From Cyrtodaria siliqua (Eukaryota; Mollusca; Bivalvia; Adapedonta; Hiatellidae), in assembly GCA_037043455.1 (NCBI GenBank), contig JAWPHD010011013.1, positions 1 to 64,000 of the forward strand: a stretch of DNA of 64,000 bases, read 5' to 3'. A program made the position numbers and the translations under genes. The notes under the pieces are model-generated. The model saw nothing but the letters and a program-made list of their open reading frames with translations. It was not told where the DNA came from and did not search any database. This document shows, piece by piece, positions 45,610-56,130 of this stretch. Position 1 is the stretch's first letter. Each line of letters opens with the position of its first letter.

Positions 45610-46560
45610 CTGAGTTACGGGTGAAGCACAACTCCTTTGACCGTCAAGACATTCCAGTTCGAACCATCGAACAGGCAGGACGTCATGCAGCCGTCAGTGA
45701 CCACATGGCCCTGCGGGCGTCCTGTTGTCTTGGAGGGTCAACTTCGCCCCCCTGTCTTTAGACGACGATAAGTGTCTGTTGACCCTAGCCTTGTTGCACA
45801 ATTTGTAGTGGCTGTTCAATAAATGGTTAGAGATGAGTTACAGAATAGACCAGTTGATAGTCGAAGGTTATTCCATCTCGTTAAAGTAGATTACAGGATA
45901 CAAATAGCAAGCCGAAGCGACGAATTCCATCAGAACAGTTTCTGTTGATGATTATAGATGAAATTGTAGATTTAGACCAATTGGATGCCTACAGAATTGT
46001 GACTACGTCAATCCGATATTGCCAGCTCGAAATCGTTTCAGCCAATCAGGAAAAATATCGTCAGTTGTACTAATTAGGTCAATCCCATCGATCGTGTGTT
46101 GGTGTCTCCTCCGGTATTCACACTGGCGGTACAATTGGTATCTACCCGCGCCCTCGGCCAGCGTACATCTCACAGGGTTGTTCCAACGTCGATGGTCTAC
46201 GTGATAGTAATGAATCCATCGTAGGTCCCACATGTCACACACTCGGTGTGACAGGTGACATTTCGTCGATTCCAGCGTCGTTAGTCGAATAGATCGTTTA
46301 AGCCTCCCTCTACAGAACCACGTTAAAATAGTTAAAAACAGCTAAAACTAAGAGAAATGTGGGGCCTATCTGCCACGCCTGCTATTTCCAGACAGCGGCA
46401 CGTCCAACGGGACCACGTGGTTCGTGACAGCCACAGGACGCCTCTGAAATGTTTCTACTTTCTTACGAATATGCTCACAAATCATGATGCGAGGTGATAA
46501 TAACACCTGACCTCGTCAATGTGTGTGTTTAATGGTCCGCCAAGAACCTCCAAATCAGGA
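45610..46560. other. GC-richer block of unknown nature after the 34-bp array
   Basis: This block is markedly less AT-rich than its surroundings and not obviously repetitive within the window. Plus-strand frames contain open stretches such as FLLMIIDEIVDLDQLDAYRI (45940-46015 region) and a Gly/Pro-rich run with HTGGTIGIYPRPRPA (about 46117-46160). I recognise no family and no splice sites. It could be a decayed gene or the body of a transposon carrying the adjacent array. Confidence 0.3.
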
Positions 46561-47610
46561 TTGGCAAAATTGTTTACTTCATAAAATACATATAAAAGTC
46601 GAACAGGAAATGTAGTATTCAAGGCGCCCATTCAACCAAAAACACGCATAAAAACATAAATGAATAAAATACAAGGTATATGACATCACAAACATAAAAG
46701 GGTAGGCAATAGTGCTACCGTCTTGGAACGGTCAGTGGCAAAAATGCCGCTGTGGTTTAAACCGTTTTCTAGGGTTCACATAAACACGGTTACCCTATTG
46801 TCATCCGAGTAAAACGAATCCTTGTAAATAAATAAATCCCAGCCGTGATATATCCTCTAACAAACTAGGCAGCACTAATAGACCAAAACACAGATGCTCA
46901 TGTATATATGAACATAAAAAGTATAGAAAGCCACAAAGCAAATACTCATTGACTTGGCAGGTGCCAAAGAAACAGAATAAATCATCAAGGGCAAGGCAAG
47001 ACAAGATTGAGACATAAATCGCATTCTTGCTTTACATACGCCCGATAATATGAATGGTCGCAAACTAGGGCAAACTAATCCCGTTTCGTGGCGACCTCAA
47101 CATGTTTCGTGGCGACCTCAGCACAGTCTTAATCGCTAAAGAAAGTTATTTTCTATTGACCACAGTAAGGAAGGGGAGATCTGCTGGCTGGAGAATCCCT
47201 CTGAACATTACAAAATATATATCGTCATTAACCCCAAAAGACCAAAGGTTAGGTTCCAGCCTCATAATATAACATTTAACATGGTTTGCAATCTTCCATA
47301 AAGTCATTCTTATGTGACGCAGGTTATACTTGAAGAGAAATCGGGGATGAAAACTTATTTTAATAATTATCTCGCTTACAATTGCGAATAACGACGCATG
47401 TACATTTTCTAATATATATTGACAGTCGGCAGCGACAAGAGTTTATGATAAATATACATGTTTCCATTTGTCAGTCTCGGATGTTAGCCGATTAAAGCTT
47501 AATATACATTCAATCACCTGTGATCGTGTTCGAACAGAAAAACCATTTATTACATAACTGTCATAAATTTACATTGAACTATGAATGACGTAATTTTAGT
47601 ATCACGCAAA
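46561..47610. other. Intergenic with a dispersed repeat copy
   Basis: 46700-46860 resembles 6207-6380 in reverse order of blocks. A short direct repeat, gtttcgtggcgacctca, occurs at about 47084 and 47104. No gene was seen. Confidence 0.4.
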
Positions 47611-47614
47611 AAAC

Positions 47615-47672
47615 GTTATATCGTCACTAGTGACGATATAACTTTTTTATATCATCACTAGTGATGATATAA
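47615..47672. repeat. Two adjacent perfect palindromes centred on cactagtg
   Basis: 47615-47642 is a 28-bp perfect palindrome (gttatatcgtcac and its complement). 47647-47672 is a 26-bp perfect palindrome (ttatatcatcac and its complement). The two differ only by cgtc versus catc, so one is a mutated, still self-complementary copy of the other. Confidence 0.9.
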
Positions 47673-47780
47673 CTTTGCCGGAACTACTTTCTTAACATAT
47701 TTGTTAAAAAACACACTGGCTTAAAGTTAAAATATTTTTTAATTTCTTCTTTTACGTAAAGTTATATAATAAACAGTATA

Positions 47781-47934
47781 ATTAACAGCATAAATTTGAT
47801 ACTGAGTTAATGTCACTCGAGGAAAAAAGTGGTAATTTGGTTAAAAGAACTCGTTCTTCGAACTCGTTTTTTTAACCAAATTACCACTTGTTTCCCTCGT
47901 GACATAAATTCAGTATCAAATTTATGCTGTTAAT
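47781..47934. repeat. 154-bp hairpin (near-perfect inverted repeat)
   Basis: attaacagcataaatttgat at the left edge is matched by atcaaatttatgctgttaat at the right. Arms of about 70 bp, including ggtaatttggttaa / ttaaccaaattacc, close over a loop of about 10 bp (gttcttcgaa). Few mismatches are visible. There is no coding potential. Confidence 0.9.
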
Positions 47935-48604
47935 TTTTCTCTATATATTCGCTGAGTCACATAATATCGTAACGTATTGATCATAGTCTAGTCACTCAGC
48001 TTTGCGTTCGAGAGATCAATCCAGAGTTCACAACAGGGGCAACTATGTTTATGTATAAACTAGCTGACGTTAATGGGTTGAATACACCCAGGCCTACTAT
48101 TGCTAGAAATGCATTTTTGCCTTAAAAAGCTAACTTGGTGGTTAATTGAGAGGCAGTCTCCCATCAACATCAAGCCATTAACCTGTCGCTTCAGCACATT
48201 TCAATGATTATTATGGGAGCTAATATCTCCAGCCACAAGACCAGCTGGTCAATTCTATGGTCAGTCGGAATTTCACCCATATATCTGGATACATGAATAT
48301 AACTTGGTTTCAATGGAGAAAAACATTATAAAAAAAACGTATATTAATCAGACAAATAAAAACCTGGAGTGAAATATTTTGTTATAGCAAATATTAATGA
48401 AATTGATAAATAAACATGAAAGGAAATCATATTCCATTACAAAGACTATTAATACATTAATAAAACAACACTATGCATATCCTTAGATTGCTAGATATAT
48501 ATTAGTATGATTAAATATTTTAAACAATCTGACGTAATTAATTGTCCCATAAAGGCACATTTAAATACACCTATAATCATTCATACAAACTGACTAGTAC
48601 AGTG

Positions 48605-50035
48605 TGCAGAACCCATTTATAATAAAGATACATATAAATATGATGCAGTAAGCATTGCACAAAAGTTACATATACATATGATGCAGTAACCATTGAACAA
48701 GAGTTACATATACATAGATGCAGTAAAGATTGTACAATAAGTACATATATATATATGCAGTAACGATTGTACAAGAGGTACATATACATATATGCAGTAA
48801 CCATTGTACAAGAGGTACATATACATATATGCAGTATCGATTGTACAAGAGGTACATATACATATATTCAGTAACCATTGAACAAAAGTTACATATACCT
48901 AGGTGCAGTAACCATTGTACAAGAGGTACATATACATATATGCAGTAACGATGGTACAAGATGTACATGTACATATATGAAGTAACCATTGAACAAGTAT
49001 ATGTAGTAACCATTGTGCAAAAGTTACATATACCTAGATGCAGTAACCATTGTACAAGAGGTACATATATATATATATATGCAGTAACCATTGTACAAGA
49101 GGTACATATACATATATTCAGTAACCATTGAACAAAAGTTACATATACCTAGATGCAGTAACCATTGTACAAAAGGTACATATACATATATGCAGTTACC
49201 ATTGTACAAGAGGTACATATACATATATTCAGTAACCATTGTACAAGAGGTACATATACATATATTCAGTAACCATTGAACAAAAGTTACATATACCTAA
49301 ATGCAGTAACCATTGTACAAGAGGTACATATACATATATGCAGTAACTATTGTACAAGAGGTACATATACATATATTCAGTAACCATTAAACAAAAGTTA
49401 CATATACCTAGATGCAGTAACCAGTGTACAAATGGTACATATACATATATGCAGTAACGATTGTACAAGAGGTACATGAACATATATGAAGTAAAAATTG
49501 TACAAGTATATGTAGTAACCATTGTGCAAAAGTTACATATACATAGATGCAGTAACCATTGTACAAGAGGTACATTATACATATATACAGTAACGATTGT
49601 ACACAAGTTGCATATAAATATGATTCAGTAACGATTGTACAAGAGTTATATATACATATATGCAGTAACCATTGTACAAGAGGTACATATACATATATGA
49701 AGTAACCAGTACATATACATATATGCAGTAACCATTGTACAAGAGGTACATTATACATATATGCAGTAACGATTGTACACACGTTGCATATAAATATGAT
49801 GCAGTAACGATTGTACAAGAGTTACATATACATATATGCAGAACATTGTACAAGAGGTACATATACATATATGCAGTAACCATTGTACAAGAGGTACATA
49901 TACATATATACAGTAGCCATTGTACAAAAGTTGCATATACATATATTAACCAGTACATATACCTATATGCAGTAACCATTGTACAAGAGGTACATATATA
50001 CATATATGAAGTAACCATTGTACACAAGTCAGATG
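48605..50035. repeat. 37-bp minisatellite, about 38 copies
   Basis: The unit is gcagtaaccattgtacaaga followed by ggtacatatacatatat, period 37. Higher-order alternation is visible: units with tacatatacctagatgcagt alternate with tacatatacatatatgcagt. Some units are shortened, for example near 48990 and 49700. Minus-strand ORFs (MYLLYNRYCIYVYVPLVQWLLH) repeat every 37 residues because 37 leaves remainder 1 on division by 3. These are repeat translations and not genes. Confidence 0.95.
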
Positions 50036-50180
50036 CACAATGGTTAAACACAGATGGAGGAAACAGTGTACATCAAGACATATGTATGTATGTCCTTTCT
50101 TGTTGTTCTTTTTACTATTTTTAGTATATTTTTCTTTCATTTCTAAAGGTTTCTATTGTCTTGGCAAAAAAACAAATTCA

Positions 50181-50250
50181 CCTACCTACCTACCCACTTA
50201 TAAAATCCAGGGTCGGGAAACAGCAAACAAATATATTTTTAAGGATGGCC
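50181..50250. mobile_element. Terminus of the nested-MITE family of 34033-34521
   Basis: cctacctacctacccac, then aaaatccagggtcgggaaac and agcaaacaaatatatttttaaggatggcc, is the reverse complement of the left end of the 34033 element (ggccatcaataaaa ... tgggtaggtaggtaggg). The opposite end was not found. The 37-bp array begins about 150 bp to the left. Confidence 0.6.
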
Positions 50251-51095
50251 GTACATGTTTTCTTATGTACACACTTTAAATTGGACGGGCCTAATTGCAT
50301 TGTCTACATATTTACCAATACATTCATTACATCACCCACGTTATTTACGCTTGAAGCAGGCACGTGCCAATGGGGGAGAATGGGAAATTCACCATCGCAG
50401 AGATGTGTGTTGACACAAATGAGGACATTTTATCCAAATCCAAAGGGAGAATCCTACATGGATCATAAATGGGAATACAAGTGTATATCCAGGAACTATT
50501 GTAATTAGGGAATACAAAATATGTAACTCTCAGTGAATTTTCCTGATAAGGAACAATTAAAATGTAATGATAAAAAGCAGTTTGTCTTTATAACACAATA
50601 AAAACACTCCCCCAATCATGTGTTATTCTCTGTCTGATAATATCTCTAAATTCTAAGCATCATACTGACCAGTCTAAACCATATCAGCTTGTACCTCATG
50701 CTGTTATTTTTATGGCTTCAATTAGGAATAATAGTCCCTTCACTGCAGCACATGTCACTCACCCAAACGTTCTCCAGGACAACCAAGCTAGCCCTTTAAG
50801 GACATATTTTCGAGCCTATTGTAGTTGTTGGAGGGTGGGGGTGGGGGAGGAGAGAGAATTTCTATAGGTAACTGTAAATCACTGTTACATACAATTTCAT
50901 GAGCAAAATGTGATATTCAATTTTTCGAGGCCCACCCAATAAAGCATTTGTGACCAGTACACATAATAGTAATACATTAAAGAATGTTGTATATTTATTG
51001 TATTGTGCTCTGATTTTTGGTCTAAAAACAATTAAGAAATACCAAATAAGTTTTGTATTCAAAAGCTAAATTATCAACACATATTTCTTCATTAA
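50251..51095. other. Intergenic, nothing recognised
   Basis: A purine-rich stretch (ggagggtgggggtgggggag) lies near 50830-50855. Otherwise it is AT-rich with chance ORFs only. Confidence 0.5.
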
Positions 51096-51097
51096 AG

Positions 51098-51372
51098 TAC
51101 GGGCGTCCGTGGCCGAGTGGTTAACGTCTCCGACTTGAAATCACTTGCCCCTCACCGCTGTAGGTTCGATACCTCAGGGGCCTAGACATCTTTATGTGAG
51201 GAAGCTATCCAGTTGGCATGCGAAACGTCGGTGGTTCTACCCAGGTGCCCGCCCGTGCACGAAAATTGCCTGGACGGGCACCTGGGGTCTTCCACCACCA
51301 ATGAAAGCTGGAAAGTCGCCATATGCCCTTAGCTGGAGCGACTTTAAAATCCAATTCAATCAATCAATCATT
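51098..51372 (+). mobile_element. tRNA-derived SINE (family A), full length
   Basis: The head gggcgtccgtggccgagtgg (then ttaacg) contains an A box (tggccgagtgg). ggttcgatacc about 50 bp later is a B box, together resembling a serine-type tRNA with polymerase III promoter. The body follows (ggtggttctacccaggtgcc ... ggtcttccaccaccaatgaa ... agtcgccatatg), with a short (ATCA)n tail at about 51355-51372. A 5'-truncated copy of body and tail lies at 27493-27635. The tRNA-like part could not be folded here; its fusion to a repeated body argues against a free tRNA gene. Confidence 0.8.
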
Positions 51373-51681
51373 AAAGTACATTACAAAGTGTTGTTCTTTC
51401 CCTCAATATAGCAATGCTTTACAAATAAAAAACTAAGAGCGGGCCTCAATTTATAATCCTGAGCCATGAAGCGTGCTGGCTGTAAATATTCAAGCTTCAA
51501 TGTGCTTTTTCAATGACCAAGTAGCGTTGGGAAATGTGTCCTTCAACTTACATTTCTCGATTATGTCGTGCCGAATACCTGTAAGTGTACAGCTGAGATT
51601 ACGATTTCCAGGTATTGGACCCCATATAGAAGCAGTGAGCCGAAGTTCATAACGCAGATATTGGACCCCAATATTGGACCA

Positions 51682-52049
51682 CAGGGGCGTAGCGTGACAT
51701 ACTCCCTTACTCCCGGGAGCTACTTGGAAAAAGACAACTGAAAATAATTAAAACGACACTAAACTTAACTGAAAAGTTAGAAAAATAAAAACTGCAATAA
51801 AATATCACAAGTTGGAAGTGGGGTAAGGGTGGAAAATTAACTTATTTTTTTGCCAGTATAACATGTCTATTTTCCTAACAAATATCGCTTATACGAGCAC
51901 CATTTTGGTTCAAATATAAAAATATAGGGGCGGGGAGGTCCCCCGAATCCCACAAGGGAAGGGGGACACCTATTCCCAAACCCTCGCCCACTCGGCGCTT
52001 CACACCTCGTATTAGGAGTATGTTGAAAACAGGACAGGCTACGCCCGTT
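51682..52049. mobile_element. Possible hAT-like element (caggggcgtagc ends)
   Basis: caggggcgtagcgtgacat at the left is opposed by gacaggctacgcccg at the right. These are partial inverted repeats of the kind typical of hAT MITEs. The right terminus is degraded and the flanks (ttggacca / ttggatgc) match only partly. Confidence 0.4.
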
Positions 52050-52227
52050 GGATGCGTTGTTGTCGTAAATACAGAGTTTGATAAACCATGACAAGTAGCT
52101 TTTGGAGATTGGATGGTCTGGTTGCAATCAGGGCAATATCCTCAATGAGGGTAGGGTTATCACTTCCGACTCTGAGTATGTTTGCGCCACATGTTTACTG
52201 TTCACGCTGTAACATAAATAAATACTA

Positions 52228-53081
52228 TACTGACGAGATAAAGAAACGCCTCATCGAAAGTTGGCGTTAATTTCGTTACAAAGTTTAAATTTGGGTTGCA
52301 ATGTCAGAAATGTACATGTACTCTGACCGATAAATCCAACCAACCTTAATTCGTACGATTTTATTCAGCCCATTGTTAAATTCATGTACCTGCTCACGAT
52401 TTGCTCGTGCAACCCGTGCGTGTCAACCATGTGGTTTTATCGAGTGAATTTTACACTGGTAAACACACCAGTCGACACACAACCATATTTTCAGAGATTT
52501 TCTGACAATTATCCAGTTTCTGATAATGCCGAGGCTAAATTCCGAAGAGAGGGCCCGAGTTTGGGCCATGCTTGAATGTGGGCGAACGCAAGAACAAGTC
52601 GCTAGACGTTTTAACGTCTCTCGTTCGACAATATTGCGTCTCATTCGACGTGTCAGAGTCACGGGAACGTTTGCCGATAGGCCACGTTCAGGTAGACCGC
52701 GTGTAACGTCAGTACGGCAGGATAATTACATCCGTCAACGCCATCTGCGTGACAGATTTGTGACGGCTGAATCCACATCACGTTTAGTGGTAGGTAACCG
52801 TGGACGCCCTGTAAGTCGACATACAGTCAAAAATCGGCTTAGAGAACGGGGAATAATCTGCCGCAGGCCCTACCGCGGTCTAGTTCTTACGCGTCGTCAT
52901 CGTCAACAACGTCTTATTTGGGCCCGCAACCATCGCGGTCACCGTTGGCAGAACATAGTGTTTAGTGACGAGTCACGTTTCAACTTGTGGAAAGCCGAGG
53001 GACGTATCCGTGTCTGCAGACGACGGCATGAACGCTATTGTACAATGAGTTAGAATGAGGCGTTTCTTTATCTCGTCAGTG
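52228..53081 (+). mobile_element. Internally deleted Tc1-like transposon (854 bp)
   Basis: TIRs tactgacgagataaagaaac and gtttctttatctcgtcagtg (27 bp, one mismatch) are flanked by TA at 52226-52227 and 53082-53083, the Tc1/mariner target. Full Tc1 elements are about 1.3-1.6 kb. Here the transposase ORF runs straight into the right TIR, so roughly half the coding region is missing. Both ends are well preserved, so the copy could have moved only with transposase supplied in trans. Confidence 0.88.
52526..53053 (+). pseudogene. Tc1 transposase, N-terminal half
   Basis: This 175-residue ORF corresponds to the first half of a Tc1 transposase (about 340 aa). Two helix-turn-helix segments of the paired-like DNA-binding domain are present (EQVARRFNVSRSTILRLIRR and SRHTVKNRLRERGI), with GRPR at residues 56-59. 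The first catalytic Asp is D148 in FSDESRF. After IRVCRRRHERYC the sequence jumps to the region before the right TIR, losing the other two acidic catalytic residues. The retained N-terminal part could still encode a TIR-binding protein, but there is no evidence of expression. Confidence 0.87.
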
Positions 53082-53084
53082 TAG

Positions 53085-53655
53085 ATAAAGTTGACATTGC
53101 GCCCCATTGCCGGACCCGGGCGCTTTATATCTACTTGGTTTGCCATTATTCAAGATAGATTTAGAACAATACAAGGCGATGTTTACAGTTTATGTTTATT
53201 GGAATATATTGGCCACGACTTCAGTGTAGTTAATTAAAACATGTATAATTTTATGCACTTTATGAACCCTGGGTACAGCAATTCACAAAGACAAATGTAC
53301 CTTATTGAAAATTCTTGTATTGAAAATGTCAAAATTCGGATTAACTACACAATAAGTCATTGATGTGAAGGCGAAAAACTGCAGTCACCATGAGGAAATC
53401 CCGAACGTGGATTGCCTAAACGCTATTGAAGCCGTGACGGAAGAACCAGACTGAAACCGTTGAAGTATCCGTGTTCTGAAAATATAAACATAAAATGCGA
53501 ATACTGATAACATTATTTTTTTGTACCGTATAAATTACTGAACATTTGTTCGATGAAATTTTCCGAAGAAAGAGGAAGTGATAATTAAGTTGCCGGTGTC
53601 ATGTTATAAATTCTCCGAGTAGTGTCTGAAACCGTTGTCAAGTGTCTCTTTCTTA
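53085..53655. other. Intergenic, nothing recognised
   Basis: AT-rich sequence right of the Tc1 element. The word atcgtaacgtattgat-type and other short matches were not convincing. Confidence 0.4.
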
Positions 53656-53661
53656 TAGAAT

Positions 53662-54146
53662 GCCGGTTACGACATGCCAATTGCTATTTGTCATTTGCCA
53701 ATTGCTTTTTTGCCATTGTTTATGATACTCCGATAAAAGATCGATATACAAAAACTTAAGACGTTTTTCACAGATTTGATTTACGTTGATTTTCGAAAGT
53801 CTTAGTACATAATAGATTACGAAACCGGGAACGGGGATAAACAAGGATACGCCATAGTATACCGGCAATTGGCAACTGGCAAATAGCAGTTGGCAAATAG
53901 CAAATGGCAATTGGCATGTTGTTGTTGGCAAGACGTTCGAGAATCAAGGTAAATCAAATAATTGTGTGAAAAACAGTTTTTTGTATAAGACATATTTAAC
54001 GATAGAATTCGATATATCGATCATTTACCGGGGTATAAAACAATGGCAAAAACAATTGGCAAATGGCAAATGACAAAAAGCAATTGACAAATAACAAACT
54101 TAATGGCAAATAGCAAATAGCAAATGCCAAACGGCATGTCGTGACC
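53662..54146. repeat. TIR-bounded element of degenerate (tggcaaa/tagcaaa) repeats
   Basis: The left end cggttacgacatgccaattg and right end gccaaacggcatgtcgtgaccg form inverted termini. Inside, three patches (53676-53720, 53860-53925, 54040-54135) consist of short overlapping units such as tggcaaatagcaattggca. The left patch is in inverted orientation relative to the right one. No target duplication was recognised and there is no ORF. Confidence 0.6.
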
Positions 54147-55060
54147 GAAATTCCATACTTTTATACTTCGATCGGTTTAACCTTTCTGCGTACGACCCTT
54201 AAAGCTACCGACCCTGTATTTAAATCGCTTTCTTCTTTGTAGGCGTGTCTTTATTTGTAAATTCGTGTTCACCAGCTCATGGCGAAATCGGGTATTTAAG
54301 CGCTCAAACTTGACGCAGTACACCATTTACTTTACAGACATCGAGCAGTGCACATCGTATCTCCCTACACAGGTAGCATTATGATCTAAAATAATTATTT
54401 GTTTTGCCTCTTTCGTGACTCGTCTTTCGTGACTCGAATACAAGTCCTTCTAGTTTACACAACGTGCTAACAACTAAGCTACGGCTAATTATTGAGAATG
54501 TTGTATATTTAGTAACATATATTATGATGCAAAATAACTTAACATATTTGAACGACGCTCAGTATCTATCAGTATGAGATATACTTCATCATCTCGCACA
54601 TGTAAATAACCATGCGTGGTGTAATACTATTTATTATTAATTTGACTAAGATTCCGTCTCAAAAATTTAAATTCTTTTTTTGCCCCAAAAAATTAATAAA
54701 TATTTTTATACTGCTAATTACTGCTAATTTATTTTGCATAGGACAAAGAAATAATTAGCTTTTTTTTTTTAAAACGCCCAGTGGGAAACGCAAAATGAAA
54801 ACCATAGCTTTGAATTGAAAGGGGATCCAGAGCATGATACATAATGTCCAGTTACATCATCTTGATCTCAACCTTTAACCCACTAAGCATGATTATAAAT
54901 AGCCTTTGTGTCCATTGTTAACCCAGATCATCTTGCGGGTAAAACTGGCTGCTGATCAGTCATTAGTCTCGATTTTTTTATTTAGCGGATGATAAGTTTG
55001 CGCGGGTGTGTGTGCTATAGTTATTACGTAATGACTATTTAGTGTTTAAAATGCTACTAC
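54147..55060. other. Intergenic, nothing recognised
   Basis: No exon-like sequence. A short direct repeat, tcgtgactcg(t/a), lies near 54415-54435. Confidence 0.5.
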
Positions 55061-55067
55061 ATACCAA

Positions 55068-55142
55068 CAAGCTGCCGTGGTGGTAAAATCTTCAAATAAA
55101 ACTATATAATGCCACTGGTTCAAATCCCGTTCCGGGCAACTC
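55068..55142 (+). other. tRNA-like fragment
   Basis: gctgccgtggtggtaaaatc resembles an A-box region and ctggttcaaatcccgttccg a B box, 45 bp apart. The acceptor ends do not pair obviously, so this may be a degraded tRNA gene or the head of a SINE. Confidence 0.3.
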
Positions 55143-55847
55143 TTTTGTTTTATGGAAGCCGTATATTATCGATGTTACCTGTACGAAGGCTAAATGAAAT
55201 ATGATATTTTACTCATCGATTTCTGGGTTATATGCCGACTTTTTCGCCGTTCGTCGACTTGAAACTACTTCACACGTGACTTATGCATATTCATGAGTTA
55301 GTATCAGTTTAAATATAGCGTCTGTAGCTTTAAGCATAATGTATAATCTAGATTTGCTGCGCGTTTTAATTCGGCTTAAGACTGTTTTGGGATAATCAGA
55401 TTAGTGTTGCTGACGGCGAACACATATTTTTAGTATTTGTATACGCTTTGTGGTATTGAAAATCACATAAGACACAAATACATCTTAATCGTCTAGATTT
55501 AAATAACTATGCGCGCCTTTTAAGTACATTGTACCAGTAAGGCTATGTATATTTATGTTTACATTTTGGTAAACATTTGATCACTGTTAAATATCATTAT
55601 CCATAATATCATCTAACACACCAGGACTAAATTTTCCATGAATTAATTTGTTTGTTAAAAAACAAGGTTATTTGGTCAAAACTACCTAGGATGTGTTATG
55701 TAGTGCACTTATAGTTTATCCGAACGGGTCAGCGTTCCGCTTAGCTTATTAGTGGATAAACAACGATATTACATTTTAAAGGTGAGTGATCAGACGTTAA
55801 TATGCTAGTTTCTTCTTTAGTTATGGGGACCGTTGTGGCTTTAATAC

Positions 55848-56130
55848 GTGGCTGCGGTGGCTTTGGATATCGCGGTAGCACAATGGATATCACGGGTTCG
55901 AGCTTCACTGCCGCCACTGGTATACTTCGGTTGGTCTTTAGTCACTCTTCCATTAGGCTCGGATGGAGATGTAAAACGGGCAGTTCCGTGTATCGTAGTC
56001 TATCCTCCGAGCACGTTAAAAACTTACATCTAACGATAGAAATGTTTCGATAGTAAAAGTCGGGAAGGGTTCCCGGATTATTGTGAATCCGTTCCCTCTC
56101 TATGAGTAGGCTGAACATAACAAAGAAAGA
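55848..56130 (+). mobile_element. tRNA-derived SINE-like repeat, family C
   Basis: The head gcggtagcacaatggatatc and acgggttcgagcttcac looks like a tRNA-type promoter. The body ggctcggatggagatgtaaa (then acgggcagttccgtgta) and gagcacgttaaaaactt resembles the conserved central region of widespread invertebrate SINEs, as far as I recall. A head with similar wording (ggtagcacggtggac) occurs at 62246. ORFs across it are incidental. Confidence 0.5.

Noticed and set aside
46003..46242. 79-aa minus-strand ORF as a gene
   Set aside because: No recognisable family, no splice or promoter signal, and the opposite strand is open over the same bases.
48577..50140. Plus- and minus-strand ORFs of 60-158 codons rich in Tyr, Ile and Cys
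   Set aside because: They repeat every 37 residues and exist only because the 37-bp unit lacks stops.
51098..51172. Functional tRNA-Ser gene
   Set aside because: The tRNA-like part continues into a body and ATCA tail that recur at 27493-27635, so it is the head of a SINE.
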